From: Victivallales bacterium
GTDB lineage: Bacteria > Verrucomicrobiota > Lentisphaeria > Victivallales > JAUVCU01
Assembly (NCBI GenBank): GCA_029934175.1
Contig: JAOZMT010000175.1
Span: 1 to 5,560, forward strand
Direction: 5' to 3'
DNA: 5,560 bases
Positions 5,288 through 5,560 of the stretch are shown piece by piece. Position 1 is the first letter of the stretch. Each line of letters begins with the position of its first letter. The position numbers and the translations under genes are program-made. Under the pieces are notes generated by a model, which saw nothing but the letters and a program-made list of their open reading frames with translations, had not been told where the DNA came from and did no database searches.

Positions 5288-5560
5288 GAAAAGAATTTAA
5301 TGATACAGGTTTATGTGTGCCAAACAAGCACTATATGGTTGATACAACACCGCAATTAAAAGAAACTATTGAGCTAATTGAACGAGGTAAGTATTTTATA
5401 ATAAATCGTCCAAGGCAATTTGGAAAAACGACGAGTGTGGGTTTATTGGAAAAAACACCTCTACTTAGTAATTATATTGTTTTGTCTTTGAGTTTTGAAG
5501 AGGTGTCAGATGCTATATTTGCAGAAGAAGGCTTGTTATGTAAAATGCTTATTGAATTAA
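5284..5560 (+). CDS. AAA-ATPase-like protein, N-terminal part, 3' partial
   Basis: The first 92 codons of an open frame run off the window end. The product begins with a short segment ending in HYMVDTT, typical of the AAA-ATPase_like family, and then has helix LKETIELIERGKYFIINRPRQFGKTTSVGLLEK. This is the family's P-loop: RPRxFGKT with GKTT at residues 47-50 (5422 onward). A strand (NYIVLSLSF) follows. Full members are about 520-570 aa and usually carry a C-terminal PD-(D/E)XK nuclease, as in the gene at the left end of this window, but that part is not seen here. It is coupled to the MksE-like gene by ATGA. Whether it acts with that gene's product or is a mobile passenger is unknown. Confidence 0.9.
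   Translation, partial: MRKEFNDTGLCVPNKHYMVDTTPQLKETIELIERGKYFIINRPRQFGKTTSVGLLEKTPLLSNYIVLSLSFEEVSDAIFAEEGLLCKMLIEL

Noticed and set aside
1..5560. CRISPR arrays, tRNA genes, insertion-sequence ends, transposases or integrases
   Set aside because: No regularly spaced repeats, cloverleaf structures, terminal inverted repeats or transposase/integrase motifs were found.

Overview
This is an AT-rich bacterial window (roughly 30% G+C by eye) using the standard genetic code. All six genes and the RNA gene read on the + strand. The organism cannot be fixed from this sequence. The signal-recognition-particle (SRP) RNA is the short type without an Alu domain, which argues against a Bacillus/Clostridium-type long scRNA. 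Two genes belong to the AAA-ATPase-like / PD-(D/E)XK family, which tends to occur in many copies in low-GC anaerobes and symbionts such as Fusobacteria, Elusimicrobia and some Clostridia and Bacteroidetes. That placement is inference only.

Left part (1-2738). The window opens inside an AAA-ATPase-like protein with a C-terminal PD-(D/E)XK nuclease domain; its 5' end lies outside the window. A ComF-family phosphoribosyltransferase with four CxxC pairs follows after 14 nt. Then, after 3 nt, comes accD, the beta subunit of the acetyl-CoA carboxylase carboxyltransferase. The tight spacing suggests comF and accD are co-transcribed. No accA is seen.

Middle (2739-2980). This 242-nt gap holds an SRP RNA gene of about 124 nt. 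It has the UCAG / GGAA tetraloop / AGCAG core of the Ffh-binding domain, and a 17-bp closing helix followed by a T run that can double as its terminator. Two short AT-rich inverted repeats flank it.

Right part (2981-5560). This is an apparently accessory operon of four genes. The first is a 418-aa helical protein with a probable N-terminal winged helix and kleisin-like features. The second is a 137-aa multi-zinc-finger protein. The third is a 203-aa protein resembling the MukE/MksE/JetB accessory subunit of SMC complexes. The fourth is the start of another AAA-ATPase-like gene, joined to the third by an ATGA overlap. The last three genes have clear AAGGAG ribosome binding sites. My best hypothesis is a divergent Mks/Wadjet-like genome-defence or plasmid-exclusion locus carrying an extra zinc-finger protein and a coupled ATPase-nuclease. 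No SMC ATPase is visible in the window, so this rests on weak remote similarity and gene order.
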